A stretch of DNA of 64,000 bases from Advenella sp048381675. GTDB taxonomy: Bacteria; Pseudomonadota; Gammaproteobacteria; Burkholderiales; Burkholderiaceae_B. The stretch covers positions 1 through 64,000 of the forward strand of contig NZ_JBLWIS010000008.1 of assembly GCF_048381675.1 (NCBI RefSeq). The letters are read 5' to 3'. The translations under genes were made by a program, and so were the position numbers. Below are positions 44,014 to 53,489 of the stretch, in pieces (position 1 is the stretch's first letter; every line of letters begins with the position of its first letter). The notes beneath the pieces were generated by a model, which saw only the letters and a list, made by a program, of their open reading frames with translations, was not told where the DNA came from and made no database searches.

Positions 44014-44154
44014 ATCGGATGACCAAACACATTAAGAATTAAAAAAAACATTCTAATGTGCGCTTTAAAAAAGCAGTCATGCCAAGGTTGTCTCCTCCAC
44101 CCTCCTCCTTTGGTGGATTTTGCCCAAAATCGTAAGATTTTGGGCATTTTTTTT
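44014..44154 (+). ncRNA. Candidate small RNA with anti-Shine-Dalgarno motifs
   Basis: The 400-base gap between coq7 and the sugar-transferase gene contains no protein gene. A possible promoter is TTGCAT (43978-43983) and TATAGT (44002-44007), 18 bases apart. Downstream are a small GCTTT/AAAGC hairpin, a CTCCTCC stretch in the open, a second CTCCTCC in the loop of a CCACC/GGTGG hairpin (about 44097-44116), and a perfect terminator. This layout resembles the CCUCCUCCC-loop sRNAs known from alphaproteobacteria. Expression is inferred. Confidence 0.4.
44121..44154 (+). terminator. Strong intrinsic terminator
   Basis: TGCCCAAAATC pairs perfectly with GATTTTGGGCA across a GTAA loop and is followed by eight T residues. 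It is 200 bases after the coq7 stop, too far to be its simple terminator, which supports a separate short transcript ending here. Confidence 0.92.
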
Positions 44155-44319
44155 GCCTGTTAGCGATACAATAAGAATAAGCAATAACTCATTTCGGATT
44201 TAAAATAAATAAGGGATACCTAGTATTTCCTGTATGATTCGAATTTGTTTTTCGCTTATGGTGGTAAAACCGGGTTTTATGCGAACCTTTTGGTTTTTCA
44301 TTGGTCTTGACTGTTTTTT

Positions 44320-45456
44320 TTGCGCCTTGGGTTTACTTTGACATTTACTTGGCAATACTTATATATCAGCATAGTGGCATTCATGGTGGGCGGCCTCATC
44401 GTTGTATCCGAGCGATGGCATGGTGCCTACACCGGAGACTATGATCTCAATAAGCCACAGGCTACGCATAAGCGTTCAACACCCCGAATTGGCGGACTGG
44501 CAGTTTTTGCCGGTACTCTGGCCGGATTATTGGTGTTGGGCCGCCCAGATAACACGACCCTTAATTGGCTATGGCCTGCCTTGTTCGTGGCAGCCATGCC
44601 GGTTTTTGTGGCGGGCATTTTAGAAGATATCACCAAAGATATTGGTTCAGGCAAACGCCTGCTGGCGGCTTTTGCTTCGGCAGCCATTGCCTGGTGGTTT
44701 TTTGGCGGTGTCAGCCGGGTGGGGTTTGCCTTTATAGACCTGATCCTGGCATTTTGGCCCATCTCCCTTTTGTTTACCATGATTGCGGTCGGTGGCTGTA
44801 CCCATGCCCTTAATATTGTTGATGGCATGAATGGCCTGGCCGGCATGGTTGCCATGTTAATGTCTGCATCGATTGCGCTGGTTGCCTACCAGGTCAATGA
44901 TTTGGCGATTTTTTCGATTGCGCTGGCCATGGCTTCGTCGATTGTCGGTTTTTTTGTCTGGAACTTCCCTTTTGGCAGGGTGTTCCTGGGCGATGGTGGT
45001 GCATATTTTATTGGTTTCATGCTGGCCGAGCTGGCCGTCTTGCTGGTCATACGCAATCCGTCGGTTTCTCCGTTTTATGCCTTGGCGGTATTGTTTTACC
45101 CAGTATTTGAAACCATGTTTTCAATATGGCGACGACGCTTCAAGCGTGGTGTGCCGGTAGACCAGCCTGATGCGCTGCATTTGCACCAGCTTATTTTCCG
45201 CCGCCTGGTACGGGTAACTTTCAGCCGTACGGGGCGCGATGCGGTGCCAGCCTTGTGTAATGCCCTGACATCCCCTTATTTGTGGGTACTGACCTTAATA
45301 GGCCTGGTGCCCGCTACTATTTTCTGGGACAACGCGATTTTGCTTTGTATCAGTATGCTGGTGTTTTCATCGGTGTATATTTGGCTTTATTCCCGCCTGG
45401 TTGCATGGCGCTGTCCGCGCTGGCTGTTGCTGCCATCGGTTTCACGCAAGCGGTAA
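44320..45456 (+). CDS. WecA/WbpL-like undecaprenyl-phosphate sugar-phosphate transferase
   Basis: Up to 378 residues with about ten membrane helices. Starts are uncertain: TTG at 44320 or 44338, and no good ATG before 44383. Family motifs of the MraY/WecA group: KRSTPRIGGLAVF, NIVDGMNGLAGM (the NxxDGxxGL site), VFLGDGGAYFIGF and the basic cytoplasmic HLHQLIFRR. It starts assembly of a surface glycan by moving a GlcNAc- or QuiNAc-type phosphate sugar to undecaprenyl phosphate at the inner membrane. It is the first gene of the polysaccharide locus. Confidence 0.87.
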   Translation: MRLGFTLTFTWQYLYISIVAFMVGGLIVVSERWHGAYTGDYDLNKPQATHKRSTPRIGGLAVFAGTLAGLLVLGRPDNTTLNWLWPALFVAAMPVFVAGILEDITKDIGSGKRLLAAFASAAIAWWFFGGVSRVGFAFIDLILAFWPISLLFTMIAVGGCTHALNIVDGMNGLAGMVAMLMSASIALVAYQVNDLAIFSIALAMASSIVGFFVWNFPFGRVFLGDGGAYFIGFMLAELAVLLVIRNPSVSPFYALAVLFYPVFETMFSIWRRRFKRGVPVDQPDALHLHQLIFRRLVRVTFSRTGRDAVPALCNALTSPYLWVLTLIGLVPATIFWDNAILLCISMLVFSSVYIWLYSRLVAWRCPRWLLLPSVSRKR

Positions 45457-45574
45457 AACAACAAATGCAAGATATATTGCATTGTCTTATGTTTTCTTAC
45501 TGTTCTGGTTAACCCTGATTGTTACAATCAAAAGTACTTAAAAATTATTCAGTTATTTCCTTTGGGAGAAATTC

Positions 45575-46849
45575 GTGCAAGTTCAAGATATTAAATTGGC
45601 AGTTATCGGCCTTGGCTACGTTGGATTGCCTTTGGCAGTTGAATTTGGCAAAAAGCGACCGGTGTTGGGGTTTGATATTAACCAGAAACGTATTGCCGAA
45701 TTGCAGGGCGGCCAGGACCACACGCTGGAAGTCAGCAGCGAAGAACTGGCCGAAGCATCACATTTGCAATTCAGTGCCAATCCGTCAGACCTCGCCAAAG
45801 CCAATACTTATATTGTGACGGTGCCTACTCCCATTGATGAATACAAGCGTCCCGACCTGACCCCGCTGGTCAAGGCCAGCGAAACCATTGGCAAGGCCTT
45901 GAAAAAAGGCGATATTGTTATTTATGAGTCAACCGTGTATCCGGGTGCAACCGAAGAAGACTGCGTGCCGGTCCTGGAAAAGTTCTCTGGCCTGAAATTC
46001 AACGTGGATTTCTTTGCCGGTTACAGCCCCGAGCGCATCAACCCGGGTGACAAGGCGCACCGCGTTTCCACCATCAAGAAAGTGACTTCCGGCTCAACTC
46101 CTGAAGTGGCCGAAGTGGTAGATCAGCTGTACCGTGAAATTATTGTAGCCGGTACCCACAAGGCCAGTAGCATTCGGGTGGCTGAAGCCGCCAAGGTCAT
46201 TGAAAACACCCAGCGTGACGTGAATATTGCCCTCATTAATGAACTGGCGCTGATCTTCAACAAAATGGGTATTGATACCCAGGCTGTGCTGGAAGCGGCC
46301 GGTACCAAATGGAACTTCCTGCCTTTCCGTCCCGGTCTGGTGGGTGGCCATTGCATTGGCGTAGATCCTTACTATTTGACCCACAAGGCCCAGTCGATTG
46401 GCTATCACCCTGAAATCATCCTGGCCGGCCGTCGCCTGAACGACAGCATGGGCCCTTATGTGGTGGCCCAGCTGGTCAAGGCCATGACCAAGAAAAGCAT
46501 CCAGGTCCAGGGTGCCAAGGTGCTGGTGATGGGGCTTACTTTTAAAGAAAATTGCCCCGACCTGCGTAATACCCGGGTGGTGGATATCCTTAAAGAACTC
46601 GACGAATACAACATGGATGTGGATGTGTTCGATCCATGGGTAGATGTTGCAGAAGCGCAGCATGAATATGGTGTCACGCCCGTCAAGCAAGTGCAGCAGG
46701 GCGTTTACGACGGCATTATCCTGGCGGTTTCCCATAAAGAGTTTGTGGAAATGGGTGCAGCGGCCATTCGCGCACTGGGCAAGCCCGAGCATGTGCTGTA
46801 TGACCTGAAATATGTGTTAACAGCAGAAGAAGCCGATATTCGTCTGTAA
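45575..46849 (+). CDS. tviB: UDP-N-acetylglucosamine 6-dehydrogenase (TviB/WbpO-type)
   Basis: 424 residues, starting at GTG 45575 with GGGAG upstream. A nucleotide-sugar dehydrogenase: Rossmann motif LAVIGLGYVGLPLAVEFG, central PTPIDEYKRPDLTP and the catalytic Cys in GGHCIGVDPYYLT. The overall sequence is close to the Vi-antigen TviB and WbpO group, which oxidises UDP-GlcNAc to UDP-GlcNAcA. It pairs with the next gene, an epimerase, to give UDP-GalNAcA. Confidence 0.9.
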   Translation: MQVQDIKLAVIGLGYVGLPLAVEFGKKRPVLGFDINQKRIAELQGGQDHTLEVSSEELAEASHLQFSANPSDLAKANTYIVTVPTPIDEYKRPDLTPLVKASETIGKALKKGDIVIYESTVYPGATEEDCVPVLEKFSGLKFNVDFFAGYSPERINPGDKAHRVSTIKKVTSGSTPEVAEVVDQLYREIIVAGTHKASSIRVAEAAKVIENTQRDVNIALINELALIFNKMGIDTQAVLEAAGTKWNFLPFRPGLVGGHCIGVDPYYLTHKAQSIGYHPEIILAGRRLNDSMGPYVVAQLVKAMTKKSIQVQGAKVLVMGLTFKENCPDLRNTRVVDILKELDEYNMDVDVFDPWVDVAEAQHEYGVTPVKQVQQGVYDGIILAVSHKEFVEMGAAAIRALGKPEHVLYDLKYVLTAEEADIRL

Positions 46850-46871
46850 TTGGGTAAAAGGAAAATAAAGC

Positions 46872-47897
46872 ATGAGTCAGGCATTTGAAGCATTGAAAGC
46901 CGATTTGCAACGCCAGCCACGGACCTGGCTGGTTACCGGCTGTGCCGGGTTTATTGGCTCCAACCTGTTGGAAACCCTTTTGCGGCTTAACCAGAAAGTG
47001 GTGGGGCTGGACAACTTTGCCACGGGTTACCAGCATAATCTTGATGAAGTCCAGGGCCAGGTGTCTGCCACGCAATGGGGTAATTTCAAGTTTATTGAAG
47101 GCGATATCCGCAATCTGGACACTTGCCGCCAGGCATGTGAAGGGGTGGAGATTGTGTTGCACCAGGCAGCACTGGGTTCAGTGCCGCGTTCCATCAATGA
47201 TCCCATTACCACCAATGAAGTTAATATTGGCGGTTTTCTTAACATGATGGTAGCGGCCCGTGATGCGGGCGTGACCTCGTTTGTTTTTGCGGCGTCCAGC
47301 TCCACCTATGGTGATCACCCCGATTTGCCCAAGGTAGAAGATAAAATCGGCAATCCGCTCTCACCTTATGCGGTTACCAAGTATGTCGACGAGCTGTATG
47401 CCAGCGTATTTGCCCGCACTTATGGTTTCCGTTCAATTGGCCTGCGTTATTTCAACGTGTTTGGCAAACGCCAGGATCCTGATGGTGCCTATGCCGCTGT
47501 CATTCCCAAATGGACAGCAGCCATGATCAAGGGCGAAGATGTCCTGGTTAATGGTGATGGCGAAACCAGCCGCGATTTCTGTTTTGTCGAGAATGCCGTG
47601 CAGGCCAACCTGCTGGCAGGTGCCAAAATGCCTGAAAGCGGTTTTGAGGTGTATAACGTGGCGGTTAATGCAAGAACCAGCTTGAATGAGTTGTTTGCCT
47701 ATCTGTCTGCAACCTTGGGTGCCAATGGTATTCAGTATGACAAAAAACCGGTTTACCGGGATTTTCGCCAAGGTGATGTGCGTCATTCGCAAGCCGATAT
47801 TGGCAAGGCACAGGCGCAATTGGGCTATGTACCCAGCCATACCATTCTTCAGGGTATTGAAACTGCCATGCCCTGGTATATTCAATTTTTGAAATAG
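46872..47897 (+). CDS. tviC: UDP-GlcNAcA/UDP-GlcNAc C4-epimerase (TviC/WbpP-type)
   Basis: 341 residues. Short-chain dehydrogenase fold with TGCAGFIGSNL (cofactor), SSSTYGD and YAVTKYVDELY (catalytic Tyr and Lys). Similar to WbpP and TviC, which interconvert the gluco and galacto forms of N-acetylated sugars or their uronic acids. AAAAGG lies nine bases upstream of the ATG, and the gap to the preceding gene is 22 bases. Confidence 0.92.
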   Translation: MSQAFEALKADLQRQPRTWLVTGCAGFIGSNLLETLLRLNQKVVGLDNFATGYQHNLDEVQGQVSATQWGNFKFIEGDIRNLDTCRQACEGVEIVLHQAALGSVPRSINDPITTNEVNIGGFLNMMVAARDAGVTSFVFAASSSTYGDHPDLPKVEDKIGNPLSPYAVTKYVDELYASVFARTYGFRSIGLRYFNVFGKRQDPDGAYAAVIPKWTAAMIKGEDVLVNGDGETSRDFCFVENAVQANLLAGAKMPESGFEVYNVAVNARTSLNELFAYLSATLGANGIQYDKKPVYRDFRQGDVRHSQADIGKAQAQLGYVPSHTILQGIETAMPWYIQFLK

Positions 47898-47904
47898 TCC
47901 TTGC

Positions 47905-49260
47905 TTGAAGCAGTTGCGCACCAGGCTTAACCGCCTGCATCCTGATCACAAGCGCATTGCCCAAGGGGCAATGCGCGTTGCGTTTTTTTTGCTGATCGGA
48001 AAAATGGCAGGTGCCATCAAGGAAATTGCCGTTGCCCACCGCTATGGTGTCAGTGATATCGTAGACGCCTACCAATTTACCCTGACCATGGCCAATTGGC
48101 TGCCGGTAACCATGGTAGGGGCATTTTCAATCGTCCTTATTCCCGCGCTGGTCAAGGCACGATATGCCGGCCAGCACGAGCGTTCCCGCTTTATTCGTGA
48201 ACTGCAGGGCTGGATTGTGGTGCTGGGCGTGCTGCTATCCATCGCTACCTATTATTTGTGGCCGCAAATATTGCACTATACCGGTGGTAATTTAAGTGCC
48301 CAAACCAAACAGGCCAGTATCGAGCTGATCAAGGCCTTTGCGCCGGCTGTTTTGCTAACGCTGGTGATTGGAGTATGTACCGCCCGCTTGCGGGCGCATG
48401 AGCGACATATCAATAACCTGCTGGACAGCATACCGGCCCTGATGATTTTGCTGGCAATCCTGGTAACGCCAGGTAACACCAGTGTTTATCCGCTTTTATG
48501 GGGAACCCTGGTTGGTTACCTGATCCAGGCAGTGTGGTTGTCTGCACTGGCCCGCAGGGCTGATGGCGGTAATTGGGGATTGCCCAAGCCTGGCTTGCAA
48601 TCACCGCAATGGCCAATGTTGCTGAATGCGGCCGGTATCATGCTGGTGGGACAAATTGCCATGAGTTTTGTAGGGCCACTAGACCAAATGGCGGCGGCCA
48701 GTTTGGGCAGCAATGCCAATGCTACATTGGGCTATGCTACCCGTTTGCTGTCGCTGGTGATTGGTATTGGCGCCGCTTCAGTTGGCCGGGCTGCCTTGCC
48801 AGTGTTGGCCGATGTGCAAAGCCGTGGTAATCCCGAGCAGGCCCGGTCTATGGCCCTGAAATGGTCAGCCTTAATGTTGTTGGCGGGTATTGCGGCGGTC
48901 ATGGTAGGCTGGTTTCTGGCGCCATGGATGGTAAAACTGTTGTTTGAAAACGGTGCCTTTACTCCGGAAGACACCCTGAAAGTGGCGTCTGTATTGCGCT
49001 GGGGGCTTTTGCAACTGCCTTTTTATTTTGGTGTATTGATCCTGGTTCAGTTAATGGCAAGCCAGAATCGTTATAAACTTATGGCCACTATTGCCATTGG
49101 TAATTTTTCCCTAAAGGCAGGCATGAATTACATACTTGCTCCCGTCATGGGCGCCGAAGGCATTATGTTGGCGACAAGTTTAATGTATTTGTTATCTTAT
49201 CTATGTTATTTTTTTGCCGTCCTCAAGTATGGCGCGACAAAAAAAACTTCTTCAGCCTGA
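47905..49260 (+). CDS. MurJ/MVF-family flippase of the polysaccharide locus
   Basis: Up to 451 residues; the start is uncertain (TTG 47905 or ATG 47971). About twelve to thirteen membrane helices. The N-terminal FFLLIGKMAGAIKEIAVAHRYGVSDIVDAY is typical of the MVF/MurJ superfamily that flips lipid-linked sugars, and the length is shorter than the 510-520 of housekeeping MurJ. Its location among glycosyltransferases suggests it exports the lipid-linked oligosaccharide, in place of a Wzx. Confidence 0.85.
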   Translation: MKQLRTRLNRLHPDHKRIAQGAMRVAFFLLIGKMAGAIKEIAVAHRYGVSDIVDAYQFTLTMANWLPVTMVGAFSIVLIPALVKARYAGQHERSRFIRELQGWIVVLGVLLSIATYYLWPQILHYTGGNLSAQTKQASIELIKAFAPAVLLTLVIGVCTARLRAHERHINNLLDSIPALMILLAILVTPGNTSVYPLLWGTLVGYLIQAVWLSALARRADGGNWGLPKPGLQSPQWPMLLNAAGIMLVGQIAMSFVGPLDQMAAASLGSNANATLGYATRLLSLVIGIGAASVGRAALPVLADVQSRGNPEQARSMALKWSALMLLAGIAAVMVGWFLAPWMVKLLFENGAFTPEDTLKVASVLRWGLLQLPFYFGVLILVQLMASQNRYKLMATIAIGNFSLKAGMNYILAPVMGAEGIMLATSLMYLLSYLCYFFAVLKYGATKKTSSA

Positions 49261-49266
49261 GCTAAT

Positions 49267-50421
49267 ATGTCTTTCGAGATGCATAAAAAATCTTCTCCCT
49301 TGAGAATCATGTTGTTTATTCATTCACTTCGAGGAGGAGGTGCAGAGCGGGTTGCGGTAGACTTGGCTGCGCGGTGGATTGCCGGTGGGCACGATGTCTT
49401 GCTCGTTACCCAAACTGATGCCTCTGAAGATGCTTATGAATTGAATAAACAAGTACAGCGCATTTCCCTGAATACGGCCGGTTTACAGGGCGTAATGGCC
49501 AATTTGCGGCGTCTGTATATATTGCGCAAGGAAATCAAGCGTCAACGTCCTGATATCGTGATCGGTTTTATGACAACCTCTTCGATTTTGGCTGTGTTGG
49601 CCGCTTCAGGTGTCGCTGGCTGTCATGTCATTGCGACCGAACATACCCATCCGCCTTCACAGACGATTTCCGGCCTGTGGCAAAAACTGCGTCGCTATAC
49701 CTATCCCAAGGCTGCCAAGGTTATTGCCCTGACACACGGTACAAAAGCCTGGCTTGAGAAAAATGTGCCCGGTTCGAATATTGCCGTGATTCCCAATGCG
49801 GTACATTGGCCCCTTGAAAATAAAGAACCGTTTATTGAGTGTGTCAAAGCGCCGGGTCGCAAGCTTATGCTGGGAGTCGGCCGCTTGCATCATGACAAAG
49901 GGTTCGATATGTTAATCAAGGCTTTTGTCTCTATTGCACATTTGCATCCGGAATGGGATTTGATTATTCTGGGCGAAGGTGACAAGCGGGAAGCATTGCA
50001 AAAGCAGCTTGACGAAGCCGGCATGGGCAGTCGTATTTCCATGCCCGGACGCGCTGGCAATATGCTGGCCTGGTCCAAGGCTGCCGATATCTATGTATTA
50101 AGTTCACGGACCGAGGGTTTGTCAAACAGCTTACTCGAGGCCATGGCCTGTGGCGTACCCAGTATTGCTTTTGATTGCGATACCGGACCAAGGGAAATCA
50201 TTCGCCCTGGTCTTGATGGGGTGCTGGTGAAGCCCGCTGAAGATGAGGAAGCGTTGGCCGCCCAGATGTCTGCTTTAATGTTCAATCAAGCCAAGCAGGC
50301 AGAGTTGGGCAAGCGGGCCATCGATGTGCGTGATCGCTTTTCAATGCGGCGGATTGCCGGACTGTGGCAAGACGTGTTTAATGAAGTCCTGCACGATAAA
50401 AAAGACGGCAAGAAGGGGTAA
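49267..50421 (+). CDS. Glycosyltransferase family 4 protein (first)
   Basis: 384 residues. The GT-B fold is clear: N-terminal FIHSLRGGGAERVAVDLAARW, central GVGRLHHDKGFDMLIKAF and the nucleotide-sugar site SSRTEGLSNSLLEAMACGVP with its EX7E glutamates. Cytoplasmic, adds one sugar to the lipid-linked chain. The donor cannot be told. Six bases after the flippase and three before asnB. Confidence 0.9.
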   Translation: MSFEMHKKSSPLRIMLFIHSLRGGGAERVAVDLAARWIAGGHDVLLVTQTDASEDAYELNKQVQRISLNTAGLQGVMANLRRLYILRKEIKRQRPDIVIGFMTTSSILAVLAASGVAGCHVIATEHTHPPSQTISGLWQKLRRYTYPKAAKVIALTHGTKAWLEKNVPGSNIAVIPNAVHWPLENKEPFIECVKAPGRKLMLGVGRLHHDKGFDMLIKAFVSIAHLHPEWDLIILGEGDKREALQKQLDEAGMGSRISMPGRAGNMLAWSKAADIYVLSSRTEGLSNSLLEAMACGVPSIAFDCDTGPREIIRPGLDGVLVKPAEDEEALAAQMSALMFNQAKQAELGKRAIDVRDRFSMRRIAGLWQDVFNEVLHDKKDGKKG

Positions 50422-50423
50422 GC

Positions 50424-52319
50424 ATGTGTGGAATAGTGGGTATTGCCGGAAGCCACGAGGACAAGGAAAGCATCCTTCGTGACAGCTGCCGTAAAATTGC
50501 ATACCGTGGCCCTGATAGTCAGGGTGTCTGGTTAAGCCCGGAAGGACATATTGGTTTTGGTCATGTCCGGCTGGCCATTCAGGATTTGTCCGAGCAAGGG
50601 CACCAGCCCATGCCTTCGGCTGACCAGCGTTTCATGATGGTGTTCAATGGTGAAATTTACAATCACCCTGAATTGCGTGCGCAACTGGAACAAAATGGGC
50701 AGGCACCGGCATGGCGTGGCCATTCCGACACCGAAACCCTGCTGGCCTGCTTTTGTGCCTGGGGTATTGAACATACCCTGAAAACGGCGATTGGCATGTT
50801 TGCCATTGCGGTCTGGGACCGGCAAGAAAAAAAATTAATCCTGGCGCGTGACCGTTTTGGTGAAAAGCCTTTGTATTACGGTTTTACCGGGCAAGGCCTG
50901 GTGTTTGCCTCGGAACTCAAGGCCATGATGGATGTGCCCGGGTTTGAGAAAAAACTCAACCGTGATGCCGTTACCTTGCTGTTGCGGCACAATTACATAC
51001 CTGCGCCGTACAGCATTTTTAAAAATACATATAAATTGCCGCCAGGCACCTGGCTTAGCCTGTCTGAAGCAGATTGGCAAAACAGGCGACAGGTAGAACC
51101 ACAGGTGTACTGGTCTGCCTACGAAACGGCCCGGCAGCAACCCAAGGTGCATTACAAGTCAGATGATGCGGCCATTGATGCACTGGCATCCGTGCTGTCA
51201 ACCGCGATCAAGTCCCAGCTGATTTCCGATGTTGGCCTGGGGGCGTTTTTGTCCGGCGGCACCGATTCTTCCCTGATTGTTGCCCTGATGCAGCAGCAAA
51301 GTACACAACCAGTCAAAACGTTTTCGATCGGCTTTCATGAAAAAAAATATAACGAAGCCGAATACGCCAAGTCTATTGCCGAACATTTGGGCACCGACCA
51401 TACAGAACTGTATGTGAGTGCCAATGATGGCCTTGCCCTGGTGCATTCATTGCCTGCCATGTACGATGAGCCCTTTGCCGATTCCTCACAAATTCCCATG
51501 GCCCTGGTCACCCAAATGGCCGCCCAGTCGGTCACTGTGGCTTTGTCGGGTGATGCCGGTGATGAATTGTTTGGCGGTTACTCTCGCTACCAGCGGGCCG
51601 GGTCATGGTGGGAACGTCGTGAAAAAACCTTGCCTTTTGTCCGTTCGCTGCTGGCTGGTGCTGCGGGTAAGCTGGCTCCGGGTTTTAGTGGCAATAAAAA
51701 AGACAAATTGCAAAAACTGAATGAGGTTTTGCGTGCTGCGGATGCGGTCGATTTTTACCGGCAATTTGTTTCATACTGGAAAGATCCCTCAAGTGTCGTG
51801 TTGGGAGCCCGGGAACCGGCAAGTGCTTTCTCCTTGTCCCCTGTGGGTTCTTTTCTGGAAACCATGATGATTATTGATACGGTTTCTTATTTGCCCGATG
51901 ATATTCTGGTCAAGGTAGACCGGGCGGCCATGGCTTGCTCCCTGGAAACGCGCGTTCCCTTGCTTGATCCCCGGATGTTTGAATTTGCCTGGGGGCTTGA
52001 AGACAAGTATCGGGTGCGTGATGGCCAAAACAAGTGGTTGTTGAAGCAGCTTTTGTATCGAATGGTACCCCGAACCCTGCTGGAGCGCCCTAAAAAGGGC
52101 TTTTCGGTTCCTATGGGTGAATGGTTAAGAGGCCCCCTGAAAGATTGGGCCGACAGCTTGCTGGATCCTTCCCGCCTGTGCAAGCAGGGTTTACTTGATG
52201 CCGGACAGGTGCAGGAACGCTGGCAGCAGCATCAGGCACAGCAGTTTGACTGGAGTCCGCATCTGTGGGGCGTCCTCATGCTGCAGGCCTGGATGGACCA
52301 TTACGATGTACAGGGTTAG
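50424..52319 (+). CDS. asnB: Asparagine synthetase-like amidotransferase
   Basis: 631 residues. The N-terminal glutaminase domain starts at Cys2 (MCGIVGIAG), with RGPDSQGVWL and RLAIQDLS. The C-terminal synthetase domain has the ATP loop FLSGGTDSSLIVALM. In polysaccharide loci such proteins (for example WbpS and WbmI type) amidate the carboxylate of uronic acids. With the dehydrogenase and epimerase upstream, the likely product is a GalNAcA amide. Plain asparagine synthesis cannot be excluded. Confidence 0.88.
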   Translation: MCGIVGIAGSHEDKESILRDSCRKIAYRGPDSQGVWLSPEGHIGFGHVRLAIQDLSEQGHQPMPSADQRFMMVFNGEIYNHPELRAQLEQNGQAPAWRGHSDTETLLACFCAWGIEHTLKTAIGMFAIAVWDRQEKKLILARDRFGEKPLYYGFTGQGLVFASELKAMMDVPGFEKKLNRDAVTLLLRHNYIPAPYSIFKNTYKLPPGTWLSLSEADWQNRRQVEPQVYWSAYETARQQPKVHYKSDDAAIDALASVLSTAIKSQLISDVGLGAFLSGGTDSSLIVALMQQQSTQPVKTFSIGFHEKKYNEAEYAKSIAEHLGTDHTELYVSANDGLALVHSLPAMYDEPFADSSQIPMALVTQMAAQSVTVALSGDAGDELFGGYSRYQRAGSWWERREKTLPFVRSLLAGAAGKLAPGFSGNKKDKLQKLNEVLRAADAVDFYRQFVSYWKDPSSVVLGAREPASAFSLSPVGSFLETMMIIDTVSYLPDDILVKVDRAAMACSLETRVPLLDPRMFEFAWGLEDKYRVRDGQNKWLLKQLLYRMVPRTLLERPKKGFSVPMGEWLRGPLKDWADSLLDPSRLCKQGLLDAGQVQERWQQHQAQQFDWSPHLWGVLMLQAWMDHYDVQG

Positions 52320-52355
52320 CCTTCTGGGGCAAGACCATAAAAAAGGTTGGGCATT

Positions 52356-53489
52356 ATGAAAATCATGTTGCTGGTCAGTTCAATGAATGCAGGCGGCGCC
52401 GAGCGTGTTGCTGCCACGCTGGCAAATGCCTGGGTCAGACAGGGGCATCACGTGGTCCTGGTGCCTTGCTTTTCAAAGGGTAGCGGCCAGTCTTTTTACC
52501 CTTTGCATGCCGACGTTCAGGTGAAGTGGCTAGCCGATGACTTGCCTCGCCAGAAATGGTTGGGCCGGATCAGTAAGCCGCTTGTGCTTCGCAAACGCAT
52601 CAAGGCAGAACAGCCTGAGGTGATTGTGTCTTTTTTGACCAATGTGAATGTGACCACCTTGTTGGCAACCCGTGGGATGGATATCCCCGTGATTGTTTGT
52701 GAAAGAACCCATCCGGTAGTTAGTAAAAATATTGGCCGGGTCCTGAAAGTACTGCGCCAGAAGCTCTATCCCGTGGCGGATGCCGTCATGATCCAAACTG
52801 AAGATGCCGCCCGTTCATTTGCCCAGGTATTGCCTGGCCTGAAGCATGTTGCGGTTATTCCGAATCCTTTGCCTGACGGTATTGAGCAGGTCACGACCAA
52901 TAATGGCCTGTGCTCGGTAAGCGGGCGCAAGACACTGGTTGCCATGGGACGCTTGGTGCCGGCAAAGCAGTTTGATCTCCTGATTGAGGTTTTTTCCACC
53001 CTTTGCCATGATTACCCCGATTGGGACTTATGCATCTGGGGTGATGGGCCTCAGCGCACAACGCTGATTGATAAAGTAAAAAAATTGGGTTGCAGCCAGC
53101 GTATCAGCTTGCCAGGCAAAACGACTGAACCCTGGCAAGCCTTGTCACATGCCCATGCTTTTGTAATGACCTCCCGGGTGGAGGGTTTTCCCAATGTATT
53201 ACTCGAGGCGATGGCCCTGGGATTGCCCAGCATCAGTTTCGATTGCCCCAGTGGTCCGGCAGAGTTGACCCAACAGGGCAGCACCGGTTTGCTGGTGCGC
53301 CTGAATGACAGGCTTGAGCTTGAAAAAGCGATCCGGCGGTTTCTGGGTGATGATGATTTTCGATGTGCCCTGGGGGCACGTGGCAAACAATCGGTCTGGT
53401 CGCGCTACCGGCTTGAAACGGTCTTGAAGCAGTGGGATGATCTCTTCAGACAGGTAGGTGCACCGGTATCAGGCAAGACGGAAACCTGA
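52356..53489 (+). CDS. Glycosyltransferase family 4 protein (second)
   Basis: 377 residues from ATG 52356 (AAAAGG upstream). N-terminal LVSSMNAGGAERVAATLANAW, central AMGRLVPAKQFDLLIEVF and MTSRVEGFPNVLLEAMALGLP. Resembles the GalNAc-alpha-GalNAc transferases of O-unit loci (PglH / AmsD type). The stop overlaps the next gene's start (TGATG). Confidence 0.9.
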   Translation: MKIMLLVSSMNAGGAERVAATLANAWVRQGHHVVLVPCFSKGSGQSFYPLHADVQVKWLADDLPRQKWLGRISKPLVLRKRIKAEQPEVIVSFLTNVNVTTLLATRGMDIPVIVCERTHPVVSKNIGRVLKVLRQKLYPVADAVMIQTEDAARSFAQVLPGLKHVAVIPNPLPDGIEQVTTNNGLCSVSGRKTLVAMGRLVPAKQFDLLIEVFSTLCHDYPDWDLCIWGDGPQRTTLIDKVKKLGCSQRISLPGKTTEPWQALSHAHAFVMTSRVEGFPNVLLEAMALGLPSISFDCPSGPAELTQQGSTGLLVRLNDRLELEKAIRRFLGDDDFRCALGARGKQSVWSRYRLETVLKQWDDLFRQVGAPVSGKTET

